From positions 12,019,501 to 12,083,500 of the forward strand of contig NC_085129.1 of assembly GCF_030269925.1 (NCBI RefSeq): a DNA stretch of 64,000 nt. Reading direction: 5' to 3'. Shown piece by piece: positions 1 through 11,556 of this stretch. The notes under the pieces are model-generated. The model made no database searches. It saw only the letters and a program-made list of their open reading frames with translations, and was not told the origin of the DNA. Source of the DNA: Bombyx mori (lineage: Eukaryota; Arthropoda; Insecta; Lepidoptera; Bombycidae). Each line of letters starts with the position of its first letter. Positions within the stretch are counted from its first letter, which is position 1. A program made the position numbers and the translations under genes.

Positions 1-216
1 ATTATTTGCATAATTACTGATGGTAGGGCCTCTTGTGAGCCCGCTACGTTTAGGTTTGAAGGGTGGGGCAGTCGTTGTACTATAAAACTGAGAGTTCGAA
101 CTCAGGTCTCCAGGTGAATGGCGGCACCTACGTTGTTGATGTCTACGGCTGGTAACCACTTAACACCGGGTGGGCCTTGAGCTCGGCCTCCCATCAAAAC
201 AATAAAGAAAAAAAAA
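1..216 (+). repeat. Bm1-like SINE, 3' part, cut by window edge
   Basis: This is the 3' half of the tRNA-headed SINE that recurs throughout the window. It shows the block TGAGCCCGC, the GTTTGAAGGGTGGGGCAG block, AACCACTTAACACC and the terminal CAATAAAGAAAAA tail. The head is absent here, either by 5' truncation or because the window starts inside it. Several positions differ from the other copies, so this is an older copy. Confidence 0.8.
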
Positions 217-471
217 TCAATACATACATTGAATGTGTGTGGCGGGTAGCCATCATAGAACACAAGATATTTGACCGATGCTTGATTCTCGGTTACGAAA
301 TTTTCAAGATAAGCTTGCATACAAGTTCCGAACAAGAGCTTTCGGCTCGTTAGTCTACCGAGCAAAAACACCCGCTTGAAAGATCTTACCTTTGTCATTG
401 TAGTAGTATTTACAATAGAATTTTAAAAAAAATACGAGGCTGTAATTAAAACAGTTATTGTACAATATCTA

Positions 472-727
472 TTTTTTTTTATTGCTTTAATGGGTGGACG
501 AGCTCACAGCCCACCTGGTGTTAAGTGGTTACTGGAGGCCATAGACATCTACGACGTAAATGCGCCACCCACCTTGAGGTATAAGTTCTAAGGTCTCAAG
601 TATAGTTACAACGGCTACCCCCCCCCCCCCTTTCGAACCGAAACGCATTACTGCTTCACGGCCGAAACAGGCAGGGCGGTGGTACCTACCCGCGCGGACT
701 CACAATAGGTCCTACCACCACTATAAA
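472..727 (-). repeat. Bm1-like SINE, 5'-truncated
   Basis: The repeat is read on the - strand: its A-rich tail appears as the T run at the left end, followed by ATTGCTTTAATGGGTGGACG and the GCCCACCTGGTGTTAAGTGG block. It ends at the complement of ACTGGTGGTAGGACC, so the tRNA-like head is missing. A run of about ten C residues near 619-629 has expanded relative to other copies. Confidence 0.85.
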
Positions 728-2384
728 AATCTATATTTTATATATATCTATATTTTAGAAGAAAACCAATGAAGGCATTTTAATTCTGGAAATTTTATCC
801 TTCTAAATTAAATGTGGTACCTAAAATTGTGAAACCTAATAAATTAAGTAAAACAATATCGAACCGCCGAACCGAACAAAGAGCCTCTCTCGAAAATAAA
901 TTCATTCCGTAGGTGTATATTTGATCAGGTGAAAATATTTGCGAAAGGGCCCGAATCGTAAAACTGTTTATAGCTGTTTCACACTTGCCTCTAGGGCCGG
1001 ACAGGGGCCAGTAAAGTAAATACCCAGTACCCACCGAATATCAAAGGCTTACTGAAAACAGTAAACCAAGTTAAAAATCGATTTTGGGATTTACAAAACA
1101 AAACCAAATTGCTTAGAAACTCTTAACACCCTTTACTTTAGTAGCACGACTGTAATTTGTAATCAAACTTTTACAAACTGACACATTGTTTTATTCGAAA
1201 AATAAACATAGTGACAGCCTGTATTAAAAGCTTTAGAGACTAACACTAAAAAATCTATTTATAAGCCTAATTTTGTGGTTCCAAATTTTGTCTTTTCATA
1301 AAACTCAGTCACGTTTCCACGATAACAGCAGTCATTTCCACTTGTTTTCCCATTAGACGTCGTTAATCGAAGGTTTTAATTTCCCGAGCGGTCTGCGTGA
1401 CAGCGACAGGTGGTGACAGACGTCAAGAGGAAATGGCGACACGAGATGACACCAACGCCGCGTGTTGCAGAGTCTGATGTAGCCTTCTCAAATTGAATGA
1501 TTGAAAAATTACTACAACGCACCGATATTTAACCATTTAAAAAAAAAACGGGCCATGTTCAATTCTATCTTTGGCTTACCAATAATATTGTCAAATAGCC
1601 GCAATTGGTAGATCTTTTTATATTATACTTTTAGATGTCCTTCGTTTATATGATATCTGTATTAATCGTTTATATTTATTATAAATCAAAGGAGTATTTA
1701 TGAATTTACTTAAATTCACATAAATTCCCACTGTTTTTAAATTTGGAATAAACCATTTGCTGGACCTAATATTAAATTGGTTGCGATAAGATGGGGTAAA
1801 TTGTGATTCGATTGGCGAATAATTTTAGCGGTTAGCGTTTAGAAGAAGAGTATGGAATCGAGCACAAACTGCAATCGTTTCTCGATTATTGATCTTAATA
1901 CGTAATATTAGAAAAGCAGTTTATTTGAATTGCATTTACCTTTAGTGAATATTAAAGACATAATCAAGATCTTAATTATTTTTCGTACAGTGAAATTAAA
2001 CAATAATCTTCTACATTATTTTCTACATTAAATTTTATATTATTTAAACATTTTTTCAAAAAAAAATCAAATATTATTTTAAAAAAAAAACCTGGAACAT
2101 GGTGCAGCTTCATGACCCTATTGAAGCAGCTCAGTTGGAAACTAGCCATAAAACCAACATTTTACGATACGACCAAATGCCGAATTAGAGCGATGAGCGA
2201 TACTCGGCTATAAACGTGCCGACCCAAATCCGCGTTAAGGGTTTGATCATTTAAAATCGTCGACGTTACGAGACATCTATTTGACTCAAAGCAAAAAACG
2301 ACATATGGTTAGATGTTCTTTTTTATTGCCTTCGCTTAAACCCACAACGGATATAGGCAGTGGAACCCAGATATTACGGATGAG
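728..2384. other. AT-rich stretch without recognised gene
   Basis: I see no exon, RNA gene or repeat shared with the rest of the window here. The sequence is AT-rich with a somewhat GC-richer patch at about 1380-1490. Open frames are short and carry no recognisable domain. Confidence 0.5.
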
Positions 2385-2545
2385 CTCTGCTTTAGTGGCG
2401 GTAGGTGCAATGGTAAAAAGGAGATGATGGAATCATCTCGAGCAATTCGGCTTCACTCGCCACGGAAAACACGGTACAAAACACAGAGAGAGCCGCCGTT
2501 TCTCCGTTGATCCATAGGCTCCAAACCGTGTCCAACAGTATTTTC
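2385..2545. repeat. LINE-derived fragment (internal part of the family seen at 35356-35710)
   Basis: The piece containing GGTGCAATGG, GAGATGATGGAATCATCTC and the following serine-rich-looking stretch resembles the segment at about 35650-35705, where GCGATGGTATAAACGAGATG and ATGATATCATCTC occur. I infer both are decayed pieces of one LINE family. It has no open frame of note. Confidence 0.4.
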
Positions 2546-2869
2546 ATATAATTAATAAAGATACCTACACGTCGGTCGCAAAGAATGCGTGCATATTAAT
2601 GGGAGGAATAAAACGGATAAAGCTTTACCGAGTAAATACCGAACAAGCATTTCGTGATATATGATAATATGAATTTATTAATTTTTCATCGACAGTTAAT
2701 TTCATTAGCATGGCTATCATTTTAAAGTGTTCTCAATTATTAAATTATTATTTCTCTCTCTTATCTATCAGTCATTGTTGAGGATCGTGACTCTTCTGTT
2801 TTATTCTCACTGTTCTTCTCCAACTATTTTTATCCTTTGTCTGGTAGAGAGGTTCGTTGAACGGCATTT

Positions 2870-3077
2870 TACTGGTGGTAGAACGTCTTGTGAATCTTCA
2901 CGGGTAGGTACCACCACCCTGCCTATTCTTGCCGTAAAGTAATAATGTTTTCGGTTTGAAGGTGGGGCAAGCGTTGTACTGTTAAACCAAGACTAGAACT
3001 TATGTCTCAAAGTGACCAGCGACGTTTAGGTTGATGATGTCTGTGGGCTCCGGTAACCGCTTAACACTAAGTGGTCA
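2870..3077 (+). repeat. Bm1-like SINE, truncated at both ends
   Basis: The copy starts at ACTGGTGGTAGAACGTC and runs through the GGTACCACCACCCTGCC block to AACCGCTTAACACTAAGTGG, then stops without the usual CAATAAAA tail. The next SINE copy begins only a few bases later, so this pair is a head-to-tail nest in which the second copy probably inserted into or beside the first. Confidence 0.75.
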
Positions 3078-3082
3078 TTGAA

Positions 3083-3537
3083 GTCGTCGTGGCCTAAAGG
3101 ATAAGACGTCCGTGCATTCGTATGTAGCGATGCACCGGTGTTCGAATCCCGCAGGCGGGTACCAATTGTTCTAATGAAATACGTACTTAACAAATGTTCA
3201 CGATTGACTTCCACGGTGAAGGAATATAACATCGTGTAATAAAAATCAAACCCGCAAAATTATAACTGGCGTAATCACTGGTGATAGGACCTCTTGTGAG
3301 TCCGCACGGGTAGGTACCACCACCCCGCCTATTTTCTGCCGTGAAGCAGTAATGCGTTTCGGTTTGAAGTAGGGTGGGGTAGCCGTTGTAACTATACTGA
3401 GACCTTAGAACTTATATCTCAAGGTGGGTGGCGCATTTACATTGTAGATGTCTATGGGGTCCAGTAACCACTTAACACCAGGTGGGCTGTGCGCTCGTCC
3501 AACCATCCAAGCAATAAAAAAAAAATTAAAAAAAAAT
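3083..3537 (+). repeat. Bm1-like SINE, full length, tRNA-derived
   Basis: This is one of the complete copies. The head holds an A-box-like TGGCCTAAAGG at about 3090-3100 and a B-box-like GTTCGAATCCC at 3140-3150. These are the internal RNA polymerase III promoter elements of a tRNA-related SINE. The body follows in the usual order and ends in CAATAAAAAAAAA. It is about 450 bp, as expected for Bm1. Family recognition is from memory of silkworm repeats; the repeat structure itself is visible in the window. Confidence 0.85.
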
Positions 3538-3635
3538 CTATTCATGTCAGCTATAAACAATCAAAATCAATAATAAGATAATTTTGTAACACGCTTTTTT
3601 TCATTCCTTTGAAAATGTCAAAATTATGCTCCTTT

Positions 3636-3822
3636 TCCCCTACCTGTTCGCTGGTAGCCTAAGAGGGGCTATCCCAGCTACGCCCGGACGGGTACGTGAG
3701 CTCACGGGCTCAAACTGAGAGAATATGCTAACAGTAGCCCTAGCAAAAGCAGCGCTTCGAAGAATCTACCACCGGATCGGAATCGCGGTCCAAGGAGAAG
3801 ATCCAGTGAGAAACTCAGTAGA
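3636..3822 (-). repeat. LINE 3'-end family C fragment
   Basis: This is a copy of a repeat whose sense strand ends in AGGTAGG followed by A residues. Here it is read on the - strand, with TACCTGTTCG at the left and the blocks TGAGCTCACGGG, AGTAGCCCTAGCAAAAGC, ATCTACCACCGGATCGGAA and GAGAAACTCAGT following. Ten copies in the window share these blocks; the longest (55985-56525) shows it to be the 3' end of a longer LINE-like unit. Confidence 0.7.
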
Positions 3823-4447
3823 CAAAAAAATTATGCATTTATGAATCTTTAAATCGTACTAGAGATGTATATTGGCGCTAGAATCAAACGTTGTAATTGA
3901 AACTTGAAGAAATGACAAAGCGACCCGGAAATGCGACCGAAGTATTTGAAAATGATTTCTAAAGGTTTTCTTATTTCAATTTCTACCGCATGTTATTTTC
4001 TCACATATTTTTACAATTAACGTTCCACATTCATTCATAAAATCAGATCTTTATGATTGATACTTTCAATACAGTCAAAAAGGCGTAGCACTTCAAACAC
4101 TTGCTCCTCTATCAGTATTACCTACTCAAACATAATATATTTAAGGAGCAATTTATTATTCAAGCACAAGCTTTCCTGTTTATTCTTCATTCACGAAAAA
4201 TAAGGATGTTGATTATTGTAAATAAAAGTAGTCATGTAATGTAAATTTCATACAAAGCGACGGGTTGTAAAAATTGTCTAAAGGTGCCTCGTAGCACGTT
4301 GCTTTCTGGCTAGCAATACTCACGCGATTGCGTGTTTGCTTATAGGGCTGTGTAACTTCGAATTACACATTTTTAATTTTAATGAATATTGAGTTTTACA
4401 CTTAAAGGTTTCAAATTATTCCCAATTACTTTTTTATGAATGAGAGA

Positions 4448-4745
4448 TTACTGGTGGCCCGGAGACCTTTCCGGTTTCAGCAGGACAGGTGGGCGAACAA
4501 AGGCCCAGCCATGAGGGGTAGCATTTGCTAAAAGCTGCCCGAGCGCCTCCAAACGAGGCTTAACAACTCAAGAGCAGCTGCTTTGCGAATGATATTATTG
4601 CTACTGTAGCAGACACGCATACGACCCACCTAATGATCTGGGTTTGCCATCGCTCATAGACGCCATCAATGCCAGGGACCATACCGAATACGAATCGATA
4701 ATTTCCTTAAGATCATTGGTACTGCCCGTGCCATTGCCTGGCTAA
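4448..4745. repeat. Decayed interspersed repeat (family D)
   Basis: The opening block GGTGGCCCGGAGACCTTTCC followed by GGTTTCAGCAGGACAGG recurs at about 45993-46036 with few changes. The later part (ACCCACCTAATGATCTGGG, CATAGACGCCATCAATGCC) resembles the LINE B family seen at 6427 and 39353. I read it as a composite relic of non-LTR elements. No coding potential remains. Confidence 0.45.
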
Positions 4746-5188
4746 AACATTAAACATTAAAATTATTAACTAACTAAACTAAACACTAATAATATTAATA
4801 ATATTTAATAATAATTTTAATAAAACTTTCTGTCTAACCTCGCTAACGCCTTCGTAGTTTGTGATAACTGCAAATCCAATAATATTATAACATTATGAAA
4901 AAAATACAAATGTTGAGAAAATATTATTGTAATAAAATTGTAATTTTTCGTACAACCCTAACCTCTCTGCACTCGACATTGAGGACACGTTGTGAATTGT
5001 TGAAATGCAATAAACAGTTTCGTAAAGGAACGTATTTCATTCCGATCAATAAATAAAAATCACATTTTTCGTAGTATTTTTTAAAGAAAATCATTTCGTG
5101 CCCAAAAATAGTAAACTACAATCTCTGATAATATTTCTCTTGAAATTATTTTGTTGAATTTTGTCTAACTAGTGATACTTAGCATTTT

Positions 5189-5252
5189 CTTCGGCTTTGG
5201 CGAATCATAAACATAATTAAAGCTGTTTTTACAGTTTAATCTCGCAGTTTTA
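5189..5252. repeat. Half copy of the AATTAAAAC inverted-repeat element
   Basis: The segment containing GCGAATCATAAACATAATTA and then TTTTTACAGTTTAATCTCGC matches the left arm of the element at 20251-20404 (GCGAATCGTAAACATAATTA, then CTTTTACGGATTAAGTTCGC). The right arm is not recognisable here, so this is a relic. Confidence 0.45.
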
Positions 5253-6426
5253 TTCTCATTATAATATTTTCGACACTTCGAACACTTCATATTTTTTGTC
5301 GTTACGGACGACAAAAGTGTTTTTCGTCGACATTTGAATATCGTGTTAATTCACTTTTACAGTATATTATTGTATTCAATATATATTTTAACAAATTAAA
5401 TTATGTAGGAGGTAAGAGCCGATATTAGTATTGTGAAACTTAATTTTTTATTGTTCTTATGGCGGTGGATTCCCGGTTACGCTGGCATAGCATAAGTAGG
5501 AAAAACAAGAAAGCGGATTTCTATATAATCTATGTCCGATGCAAACCTTAGTTCTGCCTCTCACTGTGAGACCTTTATTTGAAATTTTAACCTTATTGTA
5601 AAAACGCAGTTCCAACATTCAAACTGGAACGCTTGACTTCGCTCCGTTGCAGAAATGCGTAGGACGGAAGTACCAAAATTCATAAAACTAGGCTTAAAAC
5701 AATTAATTCACAAGCTATTGCAGGTTTCATTTTTATAACTAAACACTAACCTTCATTATCAAAATACTTCATGAGCTGTAGTTGCTTACTAACGTTTTGC
5801 TCATTAGAATTTAAGTAGATACTTTTAGTCTATCGAAGAACAATGCAAAAGTAAAGAAAATGCTAGTACATATTATCTCTATAAAAAACTCTGCCATTAA
5901 GACATCAGATATTCTCAGTACCAGAGTACTATTATGAGAAGTTATTTACCTACAGCTATACGGAACTTGTGTCTTCAAAACTTTACTACTAGATAATAAT
6001 ATTTTAACAGCGCGTTGGTAAGTTAAACCAAGAAACAAGTGGGCGTATAGTTGCCTAGTAGAGTCTTGAAACAGTGCCAATTCACAACACTCAGGAAATA
6101 ATGAACGTAACATAAAAGACTTTGACTGTCTCACATTTGGTACTTAAACTTATTTTATTAGACAAGTTCATACGTAACCTAACTTTACTCTATATATTGC
6201 TACTATACTCTATAGTTATACTTCTGTTTAGATTGTCTATTGTTTTGCATTTGATGTAGATTGGTTGTGCAGCTTAAGTACGAGTATATGTACTCTTTGT
6301 TTTTATGATGCTGTCTTTTTATATATCAGTTCGAAATTCGTAACGTCAGGGTCTCGCGTATTGTAATAAAATTTAAGAAGTTGTATATGAAAGTTTTTTA
6401 ATGAAAGTTAAATGAAGTTTCTTTAA
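5253..6426. other. AT-rich stretch without recognised gene
   Basis: Nothing in this stretch matches a gene or a repeat used elsewhere in the window. The only open frames are below about 65 codons and look random. Confidence 0.45.
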
Positions 6427-6550
6427 TTTTTTTTTTTTTTTTTTGCCTTTGCAGGTAGCCGAGCATACGGCCTACCTGATGGTAAGTGGTCACTGTCGCT
6501 CATGGACGTCAGCAATGCCAGGGGCAGAGCCAAGCCGCTGCCTTGTAGTC
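6427..6550 (-). repeat. LINE 3'-end family B fragment
   Basis: A T run of about 20 at the left is the complement of a poly(A) tail. It is followed by GCAGGTAGCCGAGCATACGG, CCTGATGGTAAGTGG, and AGCAATGCCAGGGGCAGAGC. The same order occurs at 6911, 29096, 35356 and 39353. The conserved end plus poly(A) and varied 5' truncation points are typical of a non-LTR retrotransposon 3' end. Confidence 0.7.
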
Positions 6551-6639
6551 AAAACAGAAGAGCAAAAAACTTATTTGAGACTTAGAACTTATGGGCATAT
6601 ACATTTACATGGCATAACCCGTAATGATGGTATGGTGGA

Positions 6640-6826
6640 CTGAGTTTCTTGCCGGGATCTTCTCAGTGGGTCCCGTTTCCGATCCGGCGGTAGATTCTGC
6701 GAAGCACGGCTCTTGCTAGGGTTAGTGTTAGCAACGTCATCAGGTTTGAGCCCCGTGAGCTCACCTACTAGTTAAGGTTCCGCTGAAATAGCCTCTCAAG
6801 GCTATCAGCTTAGGTAGGAAAAAAAA
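6640..6826 (+). repeat. LINE 3'-end family C, sense copy with A tail
   Basis: The copy reads GAGTTTCTTGCCGGGATCTT, CGTTTCCGATCCGGCGG, TTGCTAGGGTTAGTGTTAGC, GTGAGCTCACCTACTAG and ends TTAGGTAGGAAAAAAAAGAG. The terminal A run shows the sense direction. It lies directly after a family B fragment of opposite orientation. Confidence 0.7.
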
Positions 6827-6910
6827 GAGCTGTTAAACGAACTTCTTGAAATCGATGAAAATAACATACAATAATTCCCTTACATAGAAACATACACACC
6901 ACTTATTATT

Positions 6911-6990
6911 ATTTTTTTATTACCTTTGTAGGCAGACGAGCATACGGCCTACCTGATGGTGAGTGGTTACCGTCGCCCATGGACTTCAGC
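6911..6990 (-). repeat. LINE 3'-end family B, very short copy
   Basis: This 80-bp copy holds only the terminal part: T run, TTGTAGGCAGACGAGCATACG, CCTGATGGTGAGTGG and CATGGACTTCAGCAAT. It is severely 5'-truncated. Confidence 0.7.
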
Positions 6991-8261
6991 AATCCCATTA
7001 ATAATTATAATAGAAGCGTTAATTAAATAAAAGCGTTTTAAAAGCGTTTTAAAATAGCAAAATGTTCATAGTAATTAAATATAAAATAATTATTGCACTT
7101 AGTTATTACAAACCGAACTCACGACTCACCTACAATGCTAAATGAACCTCTTATAACACGCTATTTTACAATACATTTCCACTCTAACGCGAAACGAAAA
7201 ATTCCCCATAACACTCATAACACGGCGCGTCTACAACACGACAACGAGATTTTTGTTTAAAATTATTTAGAAAATTACATTATGCACTATGGACTCACAA
7301 TATATGGGAATAACCGAAATTTTACTGCTTATTTTTTATGCATAATAGGTAAAAAAAATACATATAGGCATAGTTGAGATGTTTCATTCAGAAAAAATAC
7401 TCTCCTTTTTAATACGCTTTTATTAGCTTCATACGTATGTTAGTATGTAACGGAATCTTTGAACATGATTTTGACCCCCTTCAAAAGGTCGGATTAACTC
7501 GAAAGTCGGTATACTTATTAAGGACCGATGACAATTCAACATTTTAAACAGTTTGATTCGTTATCCTTACTAGGATAATCAGGATTAGGCAGGCTTTTGA
7601 GGAGATTTTCAAAATAAACCTTCTACTCATATCTATTCGTAAAATATTTATAACTATTGATACCATGCACCCCACGCTTTTTTCACAATAACATCATTTT
7701 TTTGTTACACTATTTTTAATTCAAATATATTAATTTTTATTTTTAATTTTTAGTTGGATTTTCTGTAAAAGCGTTTTTTTTTTTTTTAACTTTTATTTAT
7801 TGTACTGGTTTCTAGTTTCATATAACACAGTTTCGCACAACACAGGTCATTGTAGGAACGTATCTACCGTGTTATAGGAGGGTTAGCTTATAGCTTAGCC
7901 TTCTTATTATTTGGTAGGTACCAATAGAATAATATAACCGTCTACCACTCGAATAAATCCACACCTAATTCATCACTGACTTATTGATCAAGAAAGCGTC
8001 TTGCGTGACGGTTCAAACAATTACGTATCTCGTTGAAAAACATTTTCCCCGGTACCGGGAGTGCGAGCGAGCGAATCCTGCGGAGGTGCAAAACGCGGAA
8101 GGAAGCGCTCACACAAATCACGCGATATTTCACGGCGCCATTTTGTTGCCACTACCGTTTGTTCCGATATTACTTTTTGATTTAACTTTTCCTTACTTCG
8201 ATTTAAATTTAGAATACGATGCTTCGATCGTTTAATTTGATTGATTATAGTCGGTAAACGC
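6991..8261. other. Non-coding stretch, no recognised gene
   Basis: The stretch is AT-rich with one GC-richer patch (about 8010-8160) that carries an 83-codon open frame. That frame has no domain, no splice context I can support and no ATG-proximal signals, so I do not call a gene. Confidence 0.4.
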
Positions 8262-8335
8262 GCCCATATGGTACTTAGCGGCTACTGAAGTCCTTGGACA
8301 TCAACAACGTAAATTCCACCACCTACTTTGAGACG
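8262..8335 (-). repeat. Bm1-like SINE relic
   Basis: About 70 bp resemble the region TTAGCGGCTACTGAAGTCC, ATCAACAACGTAAATTCC, ACCTACTTTGAGA of reversed Bm1-like copies, with several substitutions. Both ends are lost. Confidence 0.5.
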
Positions 8336-8358
8336 CTTTTTTATTTTATTTTTATTTT

Positions 8359-8447
8359 GGCCCTAGCAAGAGTAGTGCTTCGCAGAATCTGCCACAGGAT
8401 AGCAAACGCGACCCACTGAGAAGATCCGGCGAGAAACTCAGTTGAGC
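8359..8447 (-). repeat. LINE 3'-end family C fragment
   Basis: The copy contains GGCCCTAGCAAGAGTAGTGC, TTCGCAGAATCTGCCACAGG and AAGATCCGGCGAGAAACTCA. It is the inner part of the family C unit, without the terminal A tail. Confidence 0.65.
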
Positions 8448-9163
8448 ATTCCTACAGTAATTAAAAGCTCGGTGTAACAGCTATAAGAATAGTAAAAATA
8501 TTGTTTATTTAATAAATATAAAATTAAAATACCATAAGCAATTGTCATTTGGTGCTGTCTCATACAAAAATCGGATCTGACCAACATATTAAGTTTGCAA
8601 ATTTAAATAAGCTAAAGCTGCATACAAAAACAATTTCTAAATATATTTTTTTGTAAATGCATTATATATTAACCTCATTTTTGTGTTTGAACATAAAACA
8701 AAAAATTAATGTCTATTTTCTATTTAATATGCATAGAATCGAAAACGTATAGTTTCGTTATTCAAATTATCATTTATTATTCGGGTTACCGTAGTAAGAA
8801 CAGAAAGTAACATAAAATAATAACGTCAGAAACAAAAGCAACGTGCGGGGTAAATAATAAGAGCCTTTGAGAAAACAACCGCTTTGCGAGTAATCAAGAT
8901 ATATCGATATGTATTTTTCTGTTGCTGTTTTATTTAACTTCTTGAGTCGGATTCTGGTAGTTTTCATAAGGAAAACGATAAATGTGTAGCCGTGTGTGTG
9001 TGTGTGTTTGGGTGTTTTTTTAATATCAAAATCTTCAGTTCTAACATGCAACAACAAATACAATAACAAATTTTCTCAAATAGAAAAACAAAAAACACAC
9101 AGATATCTATATGAATTTCATTATTGTGTTCGCGAATTCGATTCGAGTTTTTTTTTTTAAATA

Positions 9164-10479
9164 CAGGGTGGCCCATAAGTCCTTTGAAAAGTAAAATTTG
9201 AATAAAACGAACAGGGCGCGCGTGAGCGGTGCAGGGGAAGCGGGGGGAGTAACTTCGGTTTCTGGGAATTTAGTCGCGATGGAGCGTTTTACCGGAGCGG
9301 ACCGTGCGTTTTGTGTGCGCGAGTTTTATAAAAACGACAATTCGGCAACCGTTGCGCGGCGTAAATTTCGAGAACACAAAGGTTTACACAACTTTGACGA
9401 CACTCCAACTCTTCAAACGATTAAGAACTGGGTTGCTAAGTTCGAGGAGACCGGTTCGACGTTAGATAAACCGCGGTTGGGTCGCCCAAGGACGTCACGT
9501 ACGGAACAAAACATAGACACAGTGACACAGTCTATTCGCGAAAATCCGACACAGTCAACTCATAAGCGCGCCAGAGCATTAAACGTATCCAGGACATCGT
9601 TACAACGGATTTTGAAGAAAGATTTACATATGCACCCTTACAAAATTCAGTTGGTTCAAGAATTAAAGGAAACTGACGGTATTCAAAGACAAAATTATGC
9701 GAATGAAATGTTGAATCGGTTTACTTCCTTCAATAACATAATGTTCTCTGACGAGGCTCATTTCCATCTTAACGGGCATGTTAGTAAACAAAATTGCCGC
9801 TATTGGAGCCCCATCAATCCAAAACTTAAGCATCAGAAGCCCTTACATAGTCCGAAAGTGACTGTTTGGGCCGCTATGTCAGCCCATGGTATCCTAGGGC
9901 CTTACTTCTTTGAGGATGGCAGAGGGCGCGCAGTTACTGTTACGTCGGAGCGATATGTGGCTATCGATCGAAGAGTTTTTCATACCAGAATTGCAAAACT
10001 TTTCAGGCTTTAATGCCAGGACGTGGTTTCAACAGGATGGGGCCACTTCTCACACCTCTAACACTGCTATGCCCGTTATCCGTCAACTTTTTCCTGGCAA
10101 AGTTATCTCTAAGAGAGGAGACATTTCCTGGCCTCCACGTAGTCCAGATCTGACCCAGATGGTTTTTTTTTTGTGGGGCTACCTTAAGGCTAAAGTATAC
10201 GATACAAACCCGCGGTCAATTGAGGCCCTAAAAGAAAACATCCGCAGAGAAATGACAAGCATTTCAGCAGTGACGTGCCGCGCAGTCATCGACAATTTTA
10301 GACGTCGCGTCGTTTGCAAGAGTGCCGTGATCGCAACGGATTACATTTAGGAGATGTTATTTTCAAAAAATAATTCACGTTTTTTAAGCTTTTTATGTAA
10401 ATAAAAATTTAATTCATAATGTAATTAGTTTTATTTTAATAAATTTTTTTTCATATCAAAGGACTTATGGGCCACCCTG
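9164..10479 (+). mobile_element. IS630/Tc1/mariner DNA transposon with frameshifted transposase
   Basis: Terminal inverted repeats begin CAGGGTGGCCCATAAGTCCT at the left, and the same sequence reads in from the right end at 10479; they match for about 24 bp. The element is flanked by TA on both sides (9162-9163 and 10480-10481), the classic target duplication of the IS630/Tc1/mariner superfamily. It is 1316 bp and holds one transposase gene reading on the + strand. Ends and target site are intact, while the gene is broken, so this copy could be moved by a transposase supplied elsewhere but probably not by its own. A ten-base T run lies inside the coding part. Confidence 0.9.
9279..10350 (+). 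pseudogene. Mariner-superfamily transposase, one frameshift
   Basis: The gene encodes a cut-and-paste transposase of the IS630/Tc1/mariner group. I place the start at ATG 9279, although the frame is open further upstream. The N-terminal part has helix-turn-helix-type DNA-binding regions (ARRKFREHK, then QTIKNWVAKFEETGS and the GRPRTS linker). The catalytic part shows the first aspartate in MFSDEAHF and, after a frame change at roughly 9955-10000, the second in WFQQDGATSH and the third in WPPRSPDLT, with 36 residues between the last two. The first frame ends in stop codons at 10013; the second frame carries the rest to the TAG at 10348-10350. After SPDLT the sequence reads QMVFFLWGYLK, where related proteins as I recall them usually have PMDFFLWGYLK; this lies beside the T run and may be further decay. 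Confidence 0.85.
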
Positions 10480-11384
10480 TACTTTCACATGTTTTGCTTT
10501 TAATGTTTGAATGCATCTTAAATAACAAAAAAAAAATTGACTGCGGCATTTGTCGTTTGGAATTCCGATTTTTCTTAACAGGCTTTAAATGTGTTGCTTT
10601 GTAAACGATTGTGGTCGACCGGCGGAAATTACACGAGCAGTTTGCGCTCTAAAGTTGGCTGCATACAGGGAATAAATAATAGGTCTTAATTAGTTCACTG
10701 TTCGTACTATTTATAACCCTGAACGGAAGCTGTGATTCACAACGTTAAGTCACTGGAAAAAGCACGAAATCAATGCATTTAATAGTACTACACTATTATG
10801 ATTGTATTTTAATCTTCTATAATCACAAATTTCGCCAAGACTACACTATAATTTTTTTTTAACAAATACAAGCGATATTTAATCTATTCTCAATTTGACA
10901 ACAGACGTCAAGAACAAAAGTTTGACAATAAATAGTATGCATGCGTGTGTGCGTCGAATACATGGTATGTAGTGTGTGTAATTTTTTCTTTATTGATTTA
11001 ATATATATTTTACGCATTATTTAAAAAAAATTAGCATTGTTCACTTCTACTCTATATACTCTATAAGTGTGGAAAATTTCATACTCCTCCGTCCGCGCAA
11101 TTTTCGTAGAAAGGGGTATAAAGTTTTTGCTTCACGTATTAATATATAGATTAAGCGCGCTGTGTGATATATAAATTATAAAAACATTACATTATTAGTA
11201 CGTATTATTTGAGTGTATCTTACACAATACAATTTAGACTTCGACTTCATGTCCTGTGGAATAGTATACATGATGTGATGTCGATGGACTCAATCGCTGC
11301 AAACCTAATAGCTCGTGTTCTACAGCAATTAAAAAAATACATTCATTCCCATATATATTATAGTATTGACTTAATCTTTACTCA
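10480..11384. other. Non-coding stretch, no gene
   Basis: AT-rich sequence without recognised exons. A part at about 11060-11150 (GAAAATTTCATACTCCTCC, GCGCAATTTTCGTAGAAAGG) looks like an interspersed lepidopteran repeat I have met before, but it has no second copy in this window, so I do not define it as a repeat here. Confidence 0.4.
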
Positions 11385-11556
11385 TAATTAAAAATAATTT
11401 TACGGCTCAATCTCGCGTTTACATTTAGACGACGACAGATGTCGTCAGTTGTCATCCGTGAACTTGAAAACTGTAGTACAGTATTCGAAACGCCGGGATA
11501 AACTTTACTGTGATCACAAAAAAATGCGAGATTAAAACGTAAAAGTAGTTTTAATT
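11385..11556. repeat. Short inverted-repeat element (AATTAAAAC family), both arms
   Basis: The left arm reads TAATTAAAAATAATTTTACG, then CTCAATCTCGCGTTT. The right arm reads ATGCGAGATTAAAACGTAAA, then AGTAGTTTTAATT, the inverted complement with some changes. Between them lies GTGAACTTGAAAACTGTAG, a core shared with the copies at 19583, 20251 and 45581. Length about 170 bp, without coding capacity: MITE-like. Confidence 0.6.

Noticed and set aside
3083..3160. tRNA gene suggested by A- and B-box-like motifs
   Set aside because: The boxes belong to the tRNA-derived head of a SINE; no full cloverleaf or anticodon arm could be drawn, and the same head recurs at 12963, 18767, 41957 and 55957.
8984..9176. 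ORFs rich in THTHTH on the - strand
   Set aside because: They translate a TG simple repeat (about 8990-9008) and neighbouring AT-rich DNA.
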